A DNA stretch of 64,000 nucleotides from Pseudomonas putida NBRC 14164 (GCF_000412675.1 NC_021505.1:5326501-5390500); one strand, 5' to 3'; shown: positions 1 through 14,148, numbered from the stretch's first letter. The notes: generated from the letters alone by a model not told the origin. Program-made: numbers and translations.

Positions 1-294
1 GATGACAATGCCCGCCTGGGCATGGAAGGTGCGAGTCAGGTAGGCGATGGCCGGTGTAGGCATTGGCCCCAGCAGCATGACGTCGGCACCTGCTGCGGCC
101 AGACCGGCTTCGAGTGCGGACTCGAACATGTAGCCGGAGATACGCGTGTCCTTGCCCACCAGCACGCGGCAATGGCCCTGCTTACGGAAGGCCATGCCGG
201 CCGCCCAGCCAAGCTTCAGCATGAAGTCAGGCGTGATCGGGAATTCGCCGACGCGGCCACGAATGCCGTCGGTACCAAAGTATTTTCTGCTCAT
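1..294 (-). CDS. glmM: Phosphoglucosamine mutase, N-terminal part (cut by window edge)
   Basis: The first 98 codons of GlmM, which converts glucosamine-6-phosphate to glucosamine-1-phosphate in the cytoplasm for UDP-GlcNAc and hence peptidoglycan and LPS synthesis. The N-terminus reads MSRKYFGTDGIRGRVGEF, the diagnostic start of the family (FGTDGIRG at residues 6-13). The window ends after ...HAQAGIVI, just before the expected phospho-serine loop (SASHNP), so the catalytic serine is not visible. It follows folP on the same strand after 16 bases, the usual folP-glmM order of gammaproteobacteria. The ATG at 294 is the only sensible start. Identity is secure; completeness cannot be judged. Confidence 0.95.
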   Translation of the reverse strand, partial: MSRKYFGTDGIRGRVGEFPITPDFMLKLGWAAGMAFRKQGHCRVLVGKDTRISGYMFESALEAGLAAAGADVMLLGPMPTPAIAYLTRTFHAQAGIVI

Positions 295-310
295 AGGGAC
301 TCCAATGTTC

Positions 311-1162
311 TTATTCGGCGTTTTGTACCGCAGCGATCATGCGCACCACATCGACAGTTTCGGCCACGTCATGGACACGAAGGATGCTCGCCCCCTTGGT
401 CATGGCCAACGCCGCCAGCGCAAGGCTGCCGTACAACCGCTCGCCGACCGGACGATCCAGCGTCAGGCCGATCATGCTCTTTCGTGAAACGCCCACCAGC
501 AGCGGGCGCCCAAGGCGATAGAGCGCTTCCATGTGCTTGAACAGGCTCAGGTTGTGCGCCAATGTCTTGGCGAAACCAAAGCCCGGGTCAAGGATGATTC
601 TGTTCGCATCGATGCCCGCTGCGGCGCAGGCGGCCATCCGCTGTTCAAGATAACGCGTAACGTCGGCGGTCACATCATCGTAATGCGGGTCGTCCTGCAT
701 GTTACCCGGCTCGCCGCGCATGTGCATGAGGCACACCGGGAGCCCGGTGTCGGCAGCGGCATCCAGGGCGCCATCACGCTCCAGGCCACGGACGTCATTG
801 ATCAGCCCGGCACCGAGGCGCGCCGATTCACGCATGACGGCAGGCGTCGAAGTATCGACCGAAATGACGACGTCCAGGCGGCTGTTGATAGCCTCGACCA
901 TCGGCGCCACACGCTCCAGCTCCTCGGTCACGGATACCGCACGCGCACCGGGGCGCGTGGACTCACCACCGATGTCGATCAGCGTGGCGCCGGCGGCAGC
1001 CATCGCTTCGGCATGGCGCAGGGCCGCGTCGCGCTGACTGAAGCGCCCACCATCGGAGAAGGAATCGGGGGTGATATTGAGAATACCCATGACATGGGTA
1101 CGCGACAAATCAAGAACCCGGTTGCCGCAAGGCAACCGGGTCGGGTACTGCACTGAGCTCAT
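311..1162 (-). CDS. folP: Dihydropteroate synthase
   Basis: Condenses 6-hydroxymethyl-7,8-dihydropterin diphosphate with p-aminobenzoate to dihydropteroate in folate synthesis; it is the sulfonamide target. The 283-residue product has the family length and its signatures: MGILNITPDSFSDGGRF (residues 25-41), DIGGESTRPGA (63-73), INDVRGL (121-127), DPGFGFAKT (192-200) and GVSRKS (224-229, pterin/phosphate binding), all in the order expected for the TIM barrel. It lies 8 bases after ftsH and just before glmM, all on the minus strand, so the three are probably co-transcribed. Nothing unusual was seen. Confidence 0.97.
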   Translation of the reverse strand: MSSVQYPTRLPCGNRVLDLSRTHVMGILNITPDSFSDGGRFSQRDAALRHAEAMAAAGATLIDIGGESTRPGARAVSVTEELERVAPMVEAINSRLDVVISVDTSTPAVMRESARLGAGLINDVRGLERDGALDAAADTGLPVCLMHMRGEPGNMQDDPHYDDVTADVTRYLEQRMAACAAAGIDANRIILDPGFGFAKTLAHNLSLFKHMEALYRLGRPLLVGVSRKSMIGLTLDRPVGERLYGSLALAALAMTKGASILRVHDVAETVDVVRMIAAVQNAE

Positions 1163-1170
1163 AGACGCCC

Positions 1171-3084
<1,914 letters not shown>

Positions 3085-3277
3085 TTCGCTACCCTCTGAG
3101 GCCGGCGCACGACGCAGCCGTGCCTCGCATGATATTCATCGCCCTAACTTACTACATTACCTACGCAGCCGCAGGCACCGTCTGTAACCCTTTGTGAAAG
3201 CTAGACTACACGAAGTTCGGACGATCCAGACGGGAGGGCCGATTGGAAATAACTATCGACCACCCGCAGCACGCTGT

Positions 3278-3904
3278 TCAAACGCCTTTGAAACCCTTGC
3301 CCAACAGGTACTGCTCACGGGAACGGTCCCGCGAAGAAGACGGCTTGCGCATTTGCACCTTGTCGAACTTGGTGCGCACATCCTTCAGGTACATATCAAA
3401 GCCTTCGCCCTGGAAAATCTTGATCAGGAAATCTCCGCCGGGCTTCAGCACGCGGGTTGCCAGATCCAGAGCCAGCTCGCAGAGGAACATGGCGCGCGGC
3501 ATGTCCACTTCGGGCGTACCACTCATATTGGGGGCCATGTCCGAAATCACAAGGTCTACGTGCGAATCACCGACCGCCGCGAGGATCTGCTGCAGCACTG
3601 CATCCTCGGTGAAGTCACCCTGGATGAAGGTCACGTCAGGGATCGAGTCCATTTCCAGGATATCGGAAGCGATCAACCGGCCCTGACCACCAATCAGACG
3701 ACTGGTCACCTGCGACCAGCCGCCAGGGGCCGCGCCGAGGTCGATTACACTCATGCCAGGTCGGATCAGGCGGTCCTTTTCCTGGATCTCCAGCAGTTTG
3801 TAGCTCGCACGCGAGCGGTAGCCATCCTTCTGCGCCTGTTTCACAAAAGGGTCGTTAAAATGCTCTCGCAGCCAGTTTGCGCTGCTTTTGGAACGTTGTA
3901 CCAC
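3278..3904 (-). CDS. rlmE: 23S rRNA (uridine-2'-O-)-methyltransferase RlmE (RrmJ/FtsJ)
   Basis: Methylates the 2'-O of U2552 in the A-loop of 23S rRNA during late 50S assembly, using S-adenosylmethionine. The 208-residue protein has the SAM motif DLGAAPGGW (55-63) and the K-D-K-E tetrad of the RrmJ family: K36 (RASYKLLEI), D122 (VISDMAPN), K162 (FLIKIFQGEGF) and E197 (REQYLLGKGF). Length matches E. coli RrmJ. It is divergent from yhbY across about 100 bases and upstream of ftsH on the same strand, the classical rlmE-ftsH pairing, with a 193-base gap. Confidence 0.96.
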   Translation of the reverse strand: MVQRSKSSANWLREHFNDPFVKQAQKDGYRSRASYKLLEIQEKDRLIRPGMSVIDLGAAPGGWSQVTSRLIGGQGRLIASDILEMDSIPDVTFIQGDFTEDAVLQQILAAVGDSHVDLVISDMAPNMSGTPEVDMPRAMFLCELALDLATRVLKPGGDFLIKIFQGEGFDMYLKDVRTKFDKVQMRKPSSSRDRSREQYLLGKGFKGV

Positions 3905-4006
3905 GGGGCACCTCGATGATATGCGTCGTGATTGACTGGGCGGAGCCGGTGGCCCTCGGGTAAAATGCCGGTCAATTTTACAGAATCAGACGGAAAGGGT
4001 CAGATT

Positions 4007-4315
4007 ATGCCGCTCAATAACGAGCAGAAGAAGCAGTACAAGTCCATTGGTCATGACCTGAAGCCGGTTTTGATCGTTGCTGGCAACGGTTTGAATGAAG
4101 GCGTAGTTGCCGAACTGGAACGCGCCCTGGTCGACCATGAGCTGATCAAGGTCGAGATTCGCTCGGAAGACCGCGAAGAACGTGCCGCAACCATTGCAGA
4201 ACTGTGCAAGGCCGGCCGTGCCGAGCTGGTGCAGACCATCGGCAAGAAAGCGCTGATCTACCGTAAGAACCCACAGCCCAACAAGCAGCTGTCCAATATC
4301 CACCGCTACAAGTAA
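4007..4315 (+). CDS. yhbY: YhbY-type CRM-domain RNA-binding protein
   Basis: A 102-residue single CRM (CRS1-YhbY) domain protein, known to associate with pre-50S ribosomal particles. The sequence carries the CRM hallmarks: LKPVLIVAGNGLNEGVV (18-34) and the GxxG RNA-binding loop in TIGKKALIYR (77-86). I start at the ATG at 4007, preceded by AAAGGG at about 6 bases; the open frame continues further upstream but without homology. Divergent from rlmE, an arrangement shared across gammaproteobacteria. Role in ribosome assembly is known from the family, not from this sequence. Confidence 0.93.
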   Translation: MPLNNEQKKQYKSIGHDLKPVLIVAGNGLNEGVVAELERALVDHELIKVEIRSEDREERAATIAELCKAGRAELVQTIGKKALIYRKNPQPNKQLSNIHRYK

Positions 4316-4327
4316 CGGTGGCTCCGA

Positions 4328-4777
4328 TCAGTGGCGCGGTTTGCGCGCCCTGACCGGTACCGGCTGGGCCACCAGCACGATGCCGGAAAAACCCAGCACC
4401 AGGAAACAGAACATCTGCCAGCGCTCGCCGACCGAAATGCCGTAGCGCAAGGTGTAGTACCCCACGCAGGCTGAAAACCCCAGCAACAGCATCTGGCCGC
4501 GAAATTGCCGCCACCAGGCCGCCAGGCCGTCCACCCTCGCCAGTACCGCCAGCTGAGTCAACAGCCCAAGCAGCGCCACGCCAATCAACCAGCGGTCGAT
4601 CTGCCCGGCAATGTCTTGCACCAGCAAGGGTGCCAGACCACTGACCTTGAGCGCAGGCACCAGCCCCACATGGAACACCCACAGGCCACCAACCCAGAAA
4701 ACCTGGGCCAGTTGCCAGAGGATCCCCTCAAGGGATGGCGCCCGCAGGCGCCGGTCAGATGTGCTGGACTTCGACAA
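4328..4777 (-). CDS. Small integral membrane protein, DUF4149-like
   Basis: The frame encodes a hydrophobic protein with about four membrane segments, beginning FWVGGLWVFHVGLVPAL and ending in a basic tail (VPVRARKPRH). The Trp-Gly-Gly-Leu-Trp opening followed by a conserved Pro and repeated helices resembles DUF4149 proteins; this is pattern recognition only. A conserved hypothetical gene at the same place (between yhbY and greA) is known in other pseudomonads. The start is unclear because there is no in-frame ATG: a TTG at 4777 lies inside the greA 3' end, and a CTG at 4711 follows GAGGGG. The end coordinate is firm. Function unknown. Confidence 0.72.
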   Translation of the reverse strand: MSKSSTSDRRLRAPSLEGILWQLAQVFWVGGLWVFHVGLVPALKVSGLAPLLVQDIAGQIDRWLIGVALLGLLTQLAVLARVDGLAAWWRQFRGQMLLLGFSACVGYYTLRYGISVGERWQMFCFLVLGFSGIVLVAQPVPVRARKPRH

Positions 4778-5233
4778 TCTCGTACTCGACCGTGCCGCTT
4801 GGCGTCTTGATGACGACGATGTCGCCTTCTTCCTTGCCGATGATGGCACGGGCAATCGGCGCGCTTGCCGAAAGCTTGCCGAGCTTGATGTTGGCTTCAT
4901 CCTCGCCAACGATCTGGTATTTAACCCGCTCGTCGGTTTCGGTGTTGGCCAGCTCAACGGTGGTGCCGAAAATGACCTTGCCGGTATGGGCAATGGTGGT
5001 CACGTCGATCACGACCGAGTTCTGCAGACGGCCTTCGATATCGCGGATACGCGCCTCGACCATGCCCTGCTCTTCGCGGGCGGCATGGTATTCGGCGTTT
5101 TCCTTGAGGTCGCCCAGTTCGCGCGCTTCACCGATCGCCTGGCTCAGGCGCGGGCGCTCGGTCTTGCTCAGGAACAGGTGCTCCTCTTCCAGGGCGCGAG
5201 CGCCCTGGACGGTCATCGGGTACTTGGTAATGC

Positions 5234-5237
<4 letters not shown>
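4755..5237 (-). CDS. greA: Transcription elongation factor GreA
   Basis: Rescues backtracked RNA polymerase by stimulating cleavage of the nascent transcript 3' end. The 160-residue product has the N-terminal coiled coil (about 8-75, containing GDLKENAEYHAAREEQ near the acidic tip) and the C-terminal FKBP-like domain (GKVIFGTTVELAN... to VQHI). Its ATG overlaps the carB stop codon in an ATGA junction (5234-5237), so it is translationally coupled as last member of carA-carB-greA, an operon described in P. aeruginosa. Confidence 0.96.
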
Positions 5238-8455
<3,218 letters not shown>

Positions 8456-8560
8456 GGTGGTCACTCAAATCCGGGGTCAGTCGGCAAGCCGCTTAGAACA
8501 ATCTGGGTCAGGCGCTTCCGGGCGCGGCGCGAGCCGGCCCGGGGCCTTGAAGCAGGATGC

Positions 8561-9697
8561 TCAGCGGCGCTTGGCCATGGCATCGGTGAAACGATCGAAC
8601 AGTGGCGCGACGTCGGTCGGGCCAGGGCTCGCTTCAGGGTGGCCCTGGAAGCTGAACGCGCTCTTGTCGGTGCGCTCGATACCCTGCAGGGTGCCGTCGA
8701 ACAGCGACTTGTGGATGGCGCGAACGTTGCCCGGCAGGGTAGCTTCGTCAACAGCAAAACCGTGGTTCTGGCTGGTGATCATGACCACACCGCTGTCCAG
8801 GTCCTGGACCGGGTGGTTGGCACCGTGGTGACCGTGACCCATTTTCACGGTCTTGGCGCCGGAGGCCAGGGCCAGCAGCTGGTGGCCGAGGCAGATGCCG
8901 AATACCGGAATCTCGGTTTCGAGGATTTCCTTGATCGCCTGGATGGCGTAGTCGCACGGCTCAGGGTCACCAGGGCCGTTGGACAGGAACACGCCGTCCG
9001 GGTTGAGGGCCAGCACTTCGCTGGCCGGGGTCTGGGCCGGCACCACAGTCACGCGGCAGCCACGGGCAACCAGCATGCGCAGGATGTTCAGCTTGACGCC
9101 GTAGTCGAAGGCAACCACGTGGTAAGGCAGGTCGGCAGCTTCGATGGTCGGGTGGCTGTCGGTTTTCAGCTCCCACACGCTGGAGCGCCACTCGTAGCGC
9201 TCTTTGGTGGAAACGACCTTGGCCAGGTCCATGCCCTTCAGGCCCGGGAAACCACGGGCAGCGGCGATGGCGGCTTCTTCGCTGATGTTGTCACCGGCGA
9301 GGATGCAACCGTTCTGGGCGCCCTTTTCACGCAGGATACGGGTCAGGCGACGGGTGTCGATGCCAGCGATGGCAACGACGTTGTTGGCCTTGAGGTATTC
9401 AGGCAGCGACTGGGTGTTACGCCAGTTGCTGGCCAGCAGCGGCAGGTCACGGATGACCAGGCCAGCGGACCAGACGCGGTTCGACTCGGCATCTTCCGGC
9501 GTAGTACCGGTGTTACCGATGTGCGGGTAGGTCAGGGTAACGATTTGCTGCGCATAGGAAGGGTCTGTAAGGATTTCCTGGTAGCCGGTCATAGCGGTGT
9601 TGAATACCACCTCACCAACGGTCTGACCGTCGGCACCAATGGCTTCACCGCGAAAAATACTGCCGTCGGCAAGGGCGAGTATGGCTGGCTTTGTCAA
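8561..9697 (-). CDS. carA: Carbamoyl-phosphate synthase small (glutaminase) subunit, TTG start
   Basis: Hydrolyses glutamine and delivers ammonia to CarB. The class-I glutamine amidotransferase triad is present: C269 in FGICLGHQLL, H353 and E355 in GHPEASPG (numbering from the start chosen here, 378 residues). The start is a TTG at 9697 (MTKPAILALADG), six bases after a strong GGGAGG; an in-frame ATG eight codons upstream has no such site. A TTG start for carA has been reported in P. aeruginosa, as I recall. The long leader contains a terminator-like hairpin (separate entry), suggesting attenuation. Confidence 0.96.
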   Translation of the reverse strand: MTKPAILALADGSIFRGEAIGADGQTVGEVVFNTAMTGYQEILTDPSYAQQIVTLTYPHIGNTGTTPEDAESNRVWSAGLVIRDLPLLASNWRNTQSLPEYLKANNVVAIAGIDTRRLTRILREKGAQNGCILAGDNISEEAAIAAARGFPGLKGMDLAKVVSTKERYEWRSSVWELKTDSHPTIEAADLPYHVVAFDYGVKLNILRMLVARGCRVTVVPAQTPASEVLALNPDGVFLSNGPGDPEPCDYAIQAIKEILETEIPVFGICLGHQLLALASGAKTVKMGHGHHGANHPVQDLDSGVVMITSQNHGFAVDEATLPGNVRAIHKSLFDGTLQGIERTDKSAFSFQGHPEASPGPTDVAPLFDRFTDAMAKRR

Positions 9698-9742
9698 GAA
9701 GACCTCCCGTAAATCAAGCATGAAAGGGCGATCGCAGGTTGC

Positions 9743-9781
9743 AAAAAAGCGGAGTGACGTATGGACACGTCACCCCGCTTT
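9743..9781 (-). terminator. Terminator-like hairpin with U-run in the carA leader (possible attenuator)
   Basis: On the minus strand a 15-base-pair stem (9767-9781 with 9746-9760, one G-U pair, 6-base loop) runs directly into TTTTTT, ending about 45 bases before the carA TTG. This has the form of an intrinsic terminator. It could end leaky dapB transcripts, or act as an attenuator for carAB in response to arginine or pyrimidine. Several short hairpins lie upstream (for example CTTTAGTG paired with CACTAAAG near 9810-9828) and could form alternative structures. The hairpin is seen; attenuation is inference. Confidence 0.7.
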
Positions 9782-9913
9782 CATGTGCTGAATTCAATTC
9801 GCTGCGCGCTTTTAGTGGACACACTAAAGCTGTAGCTTACAGAAAAGTGCGTTTTCGGTCTACCGCATATGTGTCTCTAAAACACATGAATGCGACAGAC
9901 TGACATCGGCGGT

Positions 9914-9989
9914 GGCTTCTTCGCGGGCTTGCCCGCTCCCACAAGACCGGCGCAATACCTGTGGGAGCGGGCAAGCCCGCGAAGAAGCC
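9914..9989. repeat. REP-type inverted repeat
   Basis: Two perfect 30-base inverted arms (9914-9943 and 9960-9989) separated by 16 bases, with the GCGGGCTTGCCCGCTCCCACA core of P. putida-group REP elements. It lies just 3' of dapB and may act as its 3' hairpin. Confidence 0.9.
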
Positions 9990-10006
9990 CACACCACTCG
10001 AACGGC

Positions 10007-10810
10007 TTAGCGCAGCTCGAGCACATCCTGCATGTCGTACAGGCCAGGCTCGCGCCCATCCAGCCACAGTGCCGCACGCACGGCGCCCTTGGCGAAGGTC
10101 ATGCGGCTGGAGGCCTTGTGAGTGATTTCCAGACGCTCGCCTTCGGCAGCGAACAATACAGTGTGATCACCCACCACATCACCGGCACGCACAGTCGCGA
10201 AACCAATGGTCTTGCGATCACGCGCACCGGTCTGCCCTTCGCGGCCATACACGGCCACTTCCTGCAGGTCCCGGCCCAGCGCATTGGCAACCACTTCACC
10301 CATGCGCAGCGCAGTGCCCGACGGCGCATCGACCTTGTGCCGGTGGTGCGCCTCGATGATCTCGATATCAACATCATCACCCAGCACCCGCGCCGCCATA
10401 TCCAGCAGCTTGAGGCTGAGGTTGACGCCGACACTGAAGTTGGCGGCAAACACGATTGGAATGTCCTTGCCTGCCTCGGCCAGCAGTTGCTTCTCTTCAA
10501 CAGAGAAGCCCGTAGTACCGATGATCATCGCCTTGCCGTGCTTGCGGCAGAACGCCAGGTTCTTGAGGGTGACCGAAGGGTGCGTGAAATCGATCAGCAC
10601 GTCGAACTCGTCGGCAACCTTGGCCAGGTCATCGGACAGCAGCACACCGATCCGGCCGAGGGCCGCCAATTCACCGGCGTCCGCCCCGACCAGCGAGCTG
10701 TCAGGGCGATCGATCGCTGCCGTCAGGCCGGCACCCGGGGTTTGCTGCACAGCCTCGATCAGGGTCTTGCCCATCCGCCCTGCCGCGCCCATCACTGCAA
10801 TACGTCGCAT
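10007..10810 (-). CDS. dapB: 4-hydroxy-tetrahydrodipicolinate reductase
   Basis: NAD(P)H-dependent second step of the lysine/diaminopimelate branch. The 267-residue product shows the nucleotide-binding GAAGRMGK (8-15), the GTTGF loop (98-102) and the active-site block EAHHRHKVDAPSGTA (153-167) with the catalytic histidine pair and lysine. It follows dnaJ on the same strand after 13 bases, so it is probably read as part of dnaK-dnaJ-dapB; dapB-carA-carB linkage is usual in pseudomonads. It ends next to a REP repeat. Confidence 0.97.
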   Translation of the reverse strand: MRRIAVMGAAGRMGKTLIEAVQQTPGAGLTAAIDRPDSSLVGADAGELAALGRIGVLLSDDLAKVADEFDVLIDFTHPSVTLKNLAFCRKHGKAMIIGTTGFSVEEKQLLAEAGKDIPIVFAANFSVGVNLSLKLLDMAARVLGDDVDIEIIEAHHRHKVDAPSGTALRMGEVVANALGRDLQEVAVYGREGQTGARDRKTIGFATVRAGDVVGDHTVLFAAEGERLEITHKASSRMTFAKGAVRAALWLDGREPGLYDMQDVLELR

Positions 10811-10823
10811 AGCCTTTTCCTTG

Positions 10824-11948
10824 TCAGAGATCGCCGAAGAAGCGCTTCACGCCATCGAACCAGCCACTGGCCTTGGGCGAGTGGGAACTGTCGCCTTCCA
10901 GCGAGTCACGCAGCTCTTCGAGCAGCTCGCGCTGACGGCGGCTGAGGTTGACCGGGGTTTCCACCGCCACACGGCACAGCAGGTCACCCGCACCACCACC
11001 GCGCACCGGCGCCACACCCTTGCCACGCAGGCGGAACTGCTTGCCAGTCTGGGTGCCTTCCGGAATTTTCAGCTTCACGCGACCATCAAGGGTCGGCACT
11101 TCCAGCTCACCACCCAAGGCGGCATCGGTGTAGCTGATGGGCACTTCGCAGTACAGGTGCTTGCCGTCGCGCTGGAAGATCTCGTGCTCACGTACACTGA
11201 TCACCACGTACAGGTCGCCAGTCGGGCCACCATGGGTACCGGCCTCGCCCTCGCCCGAGAGGCGGATGCGGTCGCCGGTATCGACACCTGCCGGCACCTT
11301 GACCGACAACGTCTTGTATTCTTCGACACGCCCTTCGCCGTGGCACGAGGTGCACGGGTCGGTAATGATCTTGCCCTGGCCATGGCAGCGCGGGCAGGTT
11401 TGCTGCACCGAGAAGAAGCCTTGCTGCATGCGCACCTGACCGATGCCGCCGCACGTCGGGCAGGTCGACGGGGTCGAACCCTTCTTGGCACCGGAACCGT
11501 CGCAAGGCTGGCAATTGACCAGGGTAGGAACGCGGATGCTGACCGTGGTGCCACGCACCGCTTCTTCCAGGTTCAGCTCCAGGGTGTAGCGCAGGTCGCT
11601 GCCGCGCTGGGCACCGCCACGTCCGCCACCACGGCCGCCGCCAAAGAAGTCGCTGAATACATCACCGAAGATGTCGGAGAAGTTGGCGCCACCGAAGCCG
11701 GCACCGCCGCCGCCCATGCTTGGGTCGACACCGGCATGGCCATACTGGTCGAACGCCGCGCGCTTGCTGGCATCAGACAGTACTTCGTAGGCCTCGTTGG
11801 CCTCCTTGAACATGTCTTCCGACTCTTTGTCACCCGGGTTGCGGTCCGGGTGGTACTTCATCGCCAAACGGCGGTAAGCCTTTTTGAGGTCAGCTTCACT
11901 GGCGCCGCGCTCGACACCCAGAACCTCATAGTAATCACGCTTGGACAT
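10824..11948 (-). CDS. dnaJ: Co-chaperone DnaJ (Hsp40)
   Basis: Stimulates DnaK ATPase and delivers unfolded clients. The 374-residue protein has the full class-A layout: J-domain (1-70, HPD at 33-35), glycine/phenylalanine-rich linker (MGGGGAGFGGANFSDIFGD...), four CxxCxGxG zinc repeats (CQPCDGSG, CPTCGGIG, CPRCHGQG, CTSCHGEG, about 145-205) and the C-terminal substrate-binding domains. It lies 196 bases downstream of dnaK, with a strong hairpin between them but no recognisable sigma-32 box of its own, so it probably depends on read-through from the dnaK promoter. Confidence 0.97.
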   Translation of the reverse strand: MSKRDYYEVLGVERGASEADLKKAYRRLAMKYHPDRNPGDKESEDMFKEANEAYEVLSDASKRAAFDQYGHAGVDPSMGGGGAGFGGANFSDIFGDVFSDFFGGGRGGGRGGAQRGSDLRYTLELNLEEAVRGTTVSIRVPTLVNCQPCDGSGAKKGSTPSTCPTCGGIGQVRMQQGFFSVQQTCPRCHGQGKIITDPCTSCHGEGRVEEYKTLSVKVPAGVDTGDRIRLSGEGEAGTHGGPTGDLYVVISVREHEIFQRDGKHLYCEVPISYTDAALGGELEVPTLDGRVKLKIPEGTQTGKQFRLRGKGVAPVRGGGAGDLLCRVAVETPVNLSRRQRELLEELRDSLEGDSSHSPKASGWFDGVKRFFGDL

Positions 11949-12097
11949 AGGTCATTTGCACCTTGTTGGGCGTCTGGCATCTGCGCCGCGCCGTCAGCAC
12001 CTGCCTGCGCCACCAAGGGCCGCTGACAGATGCTGTAAAAATTCTCGAATTCCAGATACGCCAACGCGGGAGCAAGCCCCCGCGCGGCGACATCCTA

Positions 12098-12127
12098 CCA
12101 GCTCACCGCCAAACGGCGGTGAGCTGG
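12098..12127 (-). terminator. Strong hairpin between dnaK and dnaJ
   Basis: Perfect 13-base inverted arms (12098-12110 and 12115-12127) around a four-base loop, 17 bases after the dnaK stop. There is no U-run on either side, so it is more likely a partial terminator or mRNA-stabilising structure that keeps dnaK above dnaJ than a full stop. Confidence 0.6.
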
Positions 12128-12144
12128 CCGACAACATGCAACGA

Positions 12145-14070
12145 TTACTTCTTGTCGTCGCCTTTTACTTCTTCGAACTCGGCGTCAACCACGTCATCGT
12201 GCTTGGCTTCCGGCTCGGCCTGCTGCGCGCCACCCTGAGGCTGTTCGGCCGACTGCTCGGCGTACATTTTCTGGGCAACCGGGGCAGAGACCTTGGACAG
12301 CTCTTCGACCTTGGCATCGATGGCAGCCTTGTCGTCGCCTTTGACGGCGGCTTCCAGGGCAACCACGGCCGCTTCGATGGCAGTCTTCTCTTCAGCGGTG
12401 ACCTTGTCACCCGCGTCAGCGACCATCTTGCGGGTCGAGTGAACCAGCGCATCACCCTGGTTACGGGCAGCGGCCAGCTCTTCGAACTTGCGGTCTTCCT
12501 CGGCGTTGGCCTCGGCGTCACGCACCATGCGCTCGATCTCTTCGTCCGACAGGCCGGAGTTGGCCTTGATCACGATCGACTGCGACTTGCCGGTCGCCTT
12601 GTCTTTGGCGCTGACGTGCAGGATACCGTTGGCATCGATGTCGAAGGTAACTTCGATCTGAGGCACGCCACGTGGAGCTGGCGGAATGTCAGCCAGGTCG
12701 AACTTGCCCAGCGATTTGTTCTGCGCGGCCTGCTTACGCTCACCTTGCAGCACGTGAATGGTCACGGCGCCCTGGTTGTCATCGGCAGTCGAGAACACCT
12801 GCGACTTCTTGGTCGGAATGGTGGTGTTCTTCTCGATCAGCGCAGTCATCACGCCGCCCATGGTTTCGATACCCAGGGTCAGCGGGCTGACGTCCAGCAG
12901 CAGCACGTCTTTCACATCGCCGGCCAGAACAGCAGCCTGGATGGCGGCGCCCATGGCGACGGCTTCGTCCGGGTTGACGTCCTTGCGCGCTTCTTTACCG
13001 AAGAAATCGGCAACGGTTTTCTGCACCAGCGGCATACGGGTCTGGCCACCGACCAGGATCACGTCGTCGATCTTGCTGGCGTCGATGCCAGCATCTTTCA
13101 GGGCGATACGGCAAGGCTCGATGGTGCGCTGCACCAGCTCTTCAACCAGCGACTCCAGCTTGGCGCGGGAGATCTTCACGTTCAGGTGCTTAGGACCGGT
13201 GGCATCTGCAGTGATGTACGGCAGGTTGACGTCGGTCGACTGAGCAGACGACAGCTCGATCTTGGCCTTCTCGGCCGCTTCCTTCAGGCGCTGCATGGCC
13301 AGAGGGTCGCCCTTCAGGTTCATGCCGGACTCTTTCTTGAACTCTTCGACCAGGTAGTCGATCAGCAGCATGTCGAAGTCTTCGCCACCCAGGAAGGTGT
13401 CGCCGTTGGTAGCCAGTACTTCGAACTGGTGCTCACCGTCGACTTCGGCGATTTCGATGACCGAAACGTCGAAGGTACCGCCACCCAGGTCATAAACGAT
13501 GACAGTGTGGTCGCCCTTGGCCTTGTCCATGCCGTAGGCCAGCGCAGCAGCGGTCGGCTCGTTGATGATGCGCTTCACGTCCAGACCGGCGATGCGGCCG
13601 GCGTCTTTGGTCGCCTGACGCTGGCTGTCGTTGAAGTAGGCCGGAACGGTGATGACCGCTTCGGTAACTGGCTCGCCGAGGTAGTCTTCGGCGGTTTTCT
13701 TCATCTTTTTCAGCACTTCGGCGCTGATTTGCGGCGGTGCCATTTTCTGGCCGTTCACTTCAACCCAGGCGTCACCGTTGTCAGCCTTGGCGATCTTGTA
13801 CGGAACCAGTTGGATGTCTTTCTGCACGACCTGCTCTTCAAAGCGGCGGCCGATCAGGCGCTTTACCGCGAACAGGGTGTTGTGCGGGTTGGTAACAGCC
13901 TGACGCTTGGCCGACTGACCTACCAGGATTTCGCCATCGTTGGCGTAGGCCACGATCGAAGGGGTGGTACGCGCACCTTCGGCGTTTTCGATGACTTTGA
14001 CGTTACCGTTTTCCAGGATGGAGACACACGAGTTGGTGGTCCCCAGGTCGATACCGATGATTTTGCCCAT
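12145..14070 (-). CDS. dnaK: Molecular chaperone DnaK (Hsp70)
   Basis: ATP-driven folding chaperone working with DnaJ and GrpE. The 641-residue protein begins MGKIIGIDLGTTNSCVS, with phosphate-binding loops IVYDLGGGTFDVS and LVGGQTRMPLVQ in the ATPase domain. The substrate-binding domain follows from about 390 (DVSPLTLGIETMGG at the junction), then a helical lid and an acidic tail ending EEVKGDDKK. Order grpE-dnaK-dnaJ on one strand. A sigma-32 promoter (separate entry) lies in the grpE-dnaK gap, so dnaK can be induced independently of grpE. Confidence 0.98.
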   Translation of the reverse strand: MGKIIGIDLGTTNSCVSILENGNVKVIENAEGARTTPSIVAYANDGEILVGQSAKRQAVTNPHNTLFAVKRLIGRRFEEQVVQKDIQLVPYKIAKADNGDAWVEVNGQKMAPPQISAEVLKKMKKTAEDYLGEPVTEAVITVPAYFNDSQRQATKDAGRIAGLDVKRIINEPTAAALAYGMDKAKGDHTVIVYDLGGGTFDVSVIEIAEVDGEHQFEVLATNGDTFLGGEDFDMLLIDYLVEEFKKESGMNLKGDPLAMQRLKEAAEKAKIELSSAQSTDVNLPYITADATGPKHLNVKISRAKLESLVEELVQRTIEPCRIALKDAGIDASKIDDVILVGGQTRMPLVQKTVADFFGKEARKDVNPDEAVAMGAAIQAAVLAGDVKDVLLLDVSPLTLGIETMGGVMTALIEKNTTIPTKKSQVFSTADDNQGAVTIHVLQGERKQAAQNKSLGKFDLADIPPAPRGVPQIEVTFDIDANGILHVSAKDKATGKSQSIVIKANSGLSDEEIERMVRDAEANAEEDRKFEELAAARNQGDALVHSTRKMVADAGDKVTAEEKTAIEAAVVALEAAVKGDDKAAIDAKVEELSKVSAPVAQKMYAEQSAEQPQGGAQQAEPEAKHDDVVDAEFEEVKGDDKK

Positions 14071-14148
14071 GTTAACTCTCCCGAAACTTGAATTTGGTAG
14101 CAGCGACTACTTTGGCCAACTGCGGTAATACTTGAAGGCTTGACACCT

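Noticed and set aside
9837..9887. 16-codon frame with three Arg codons as carA leader peptide
   Set aside because: Not listed as a gene because there is no Shine-Dalgarno sequence and no conservation data; kept only as part of the attenuation hypothesis.
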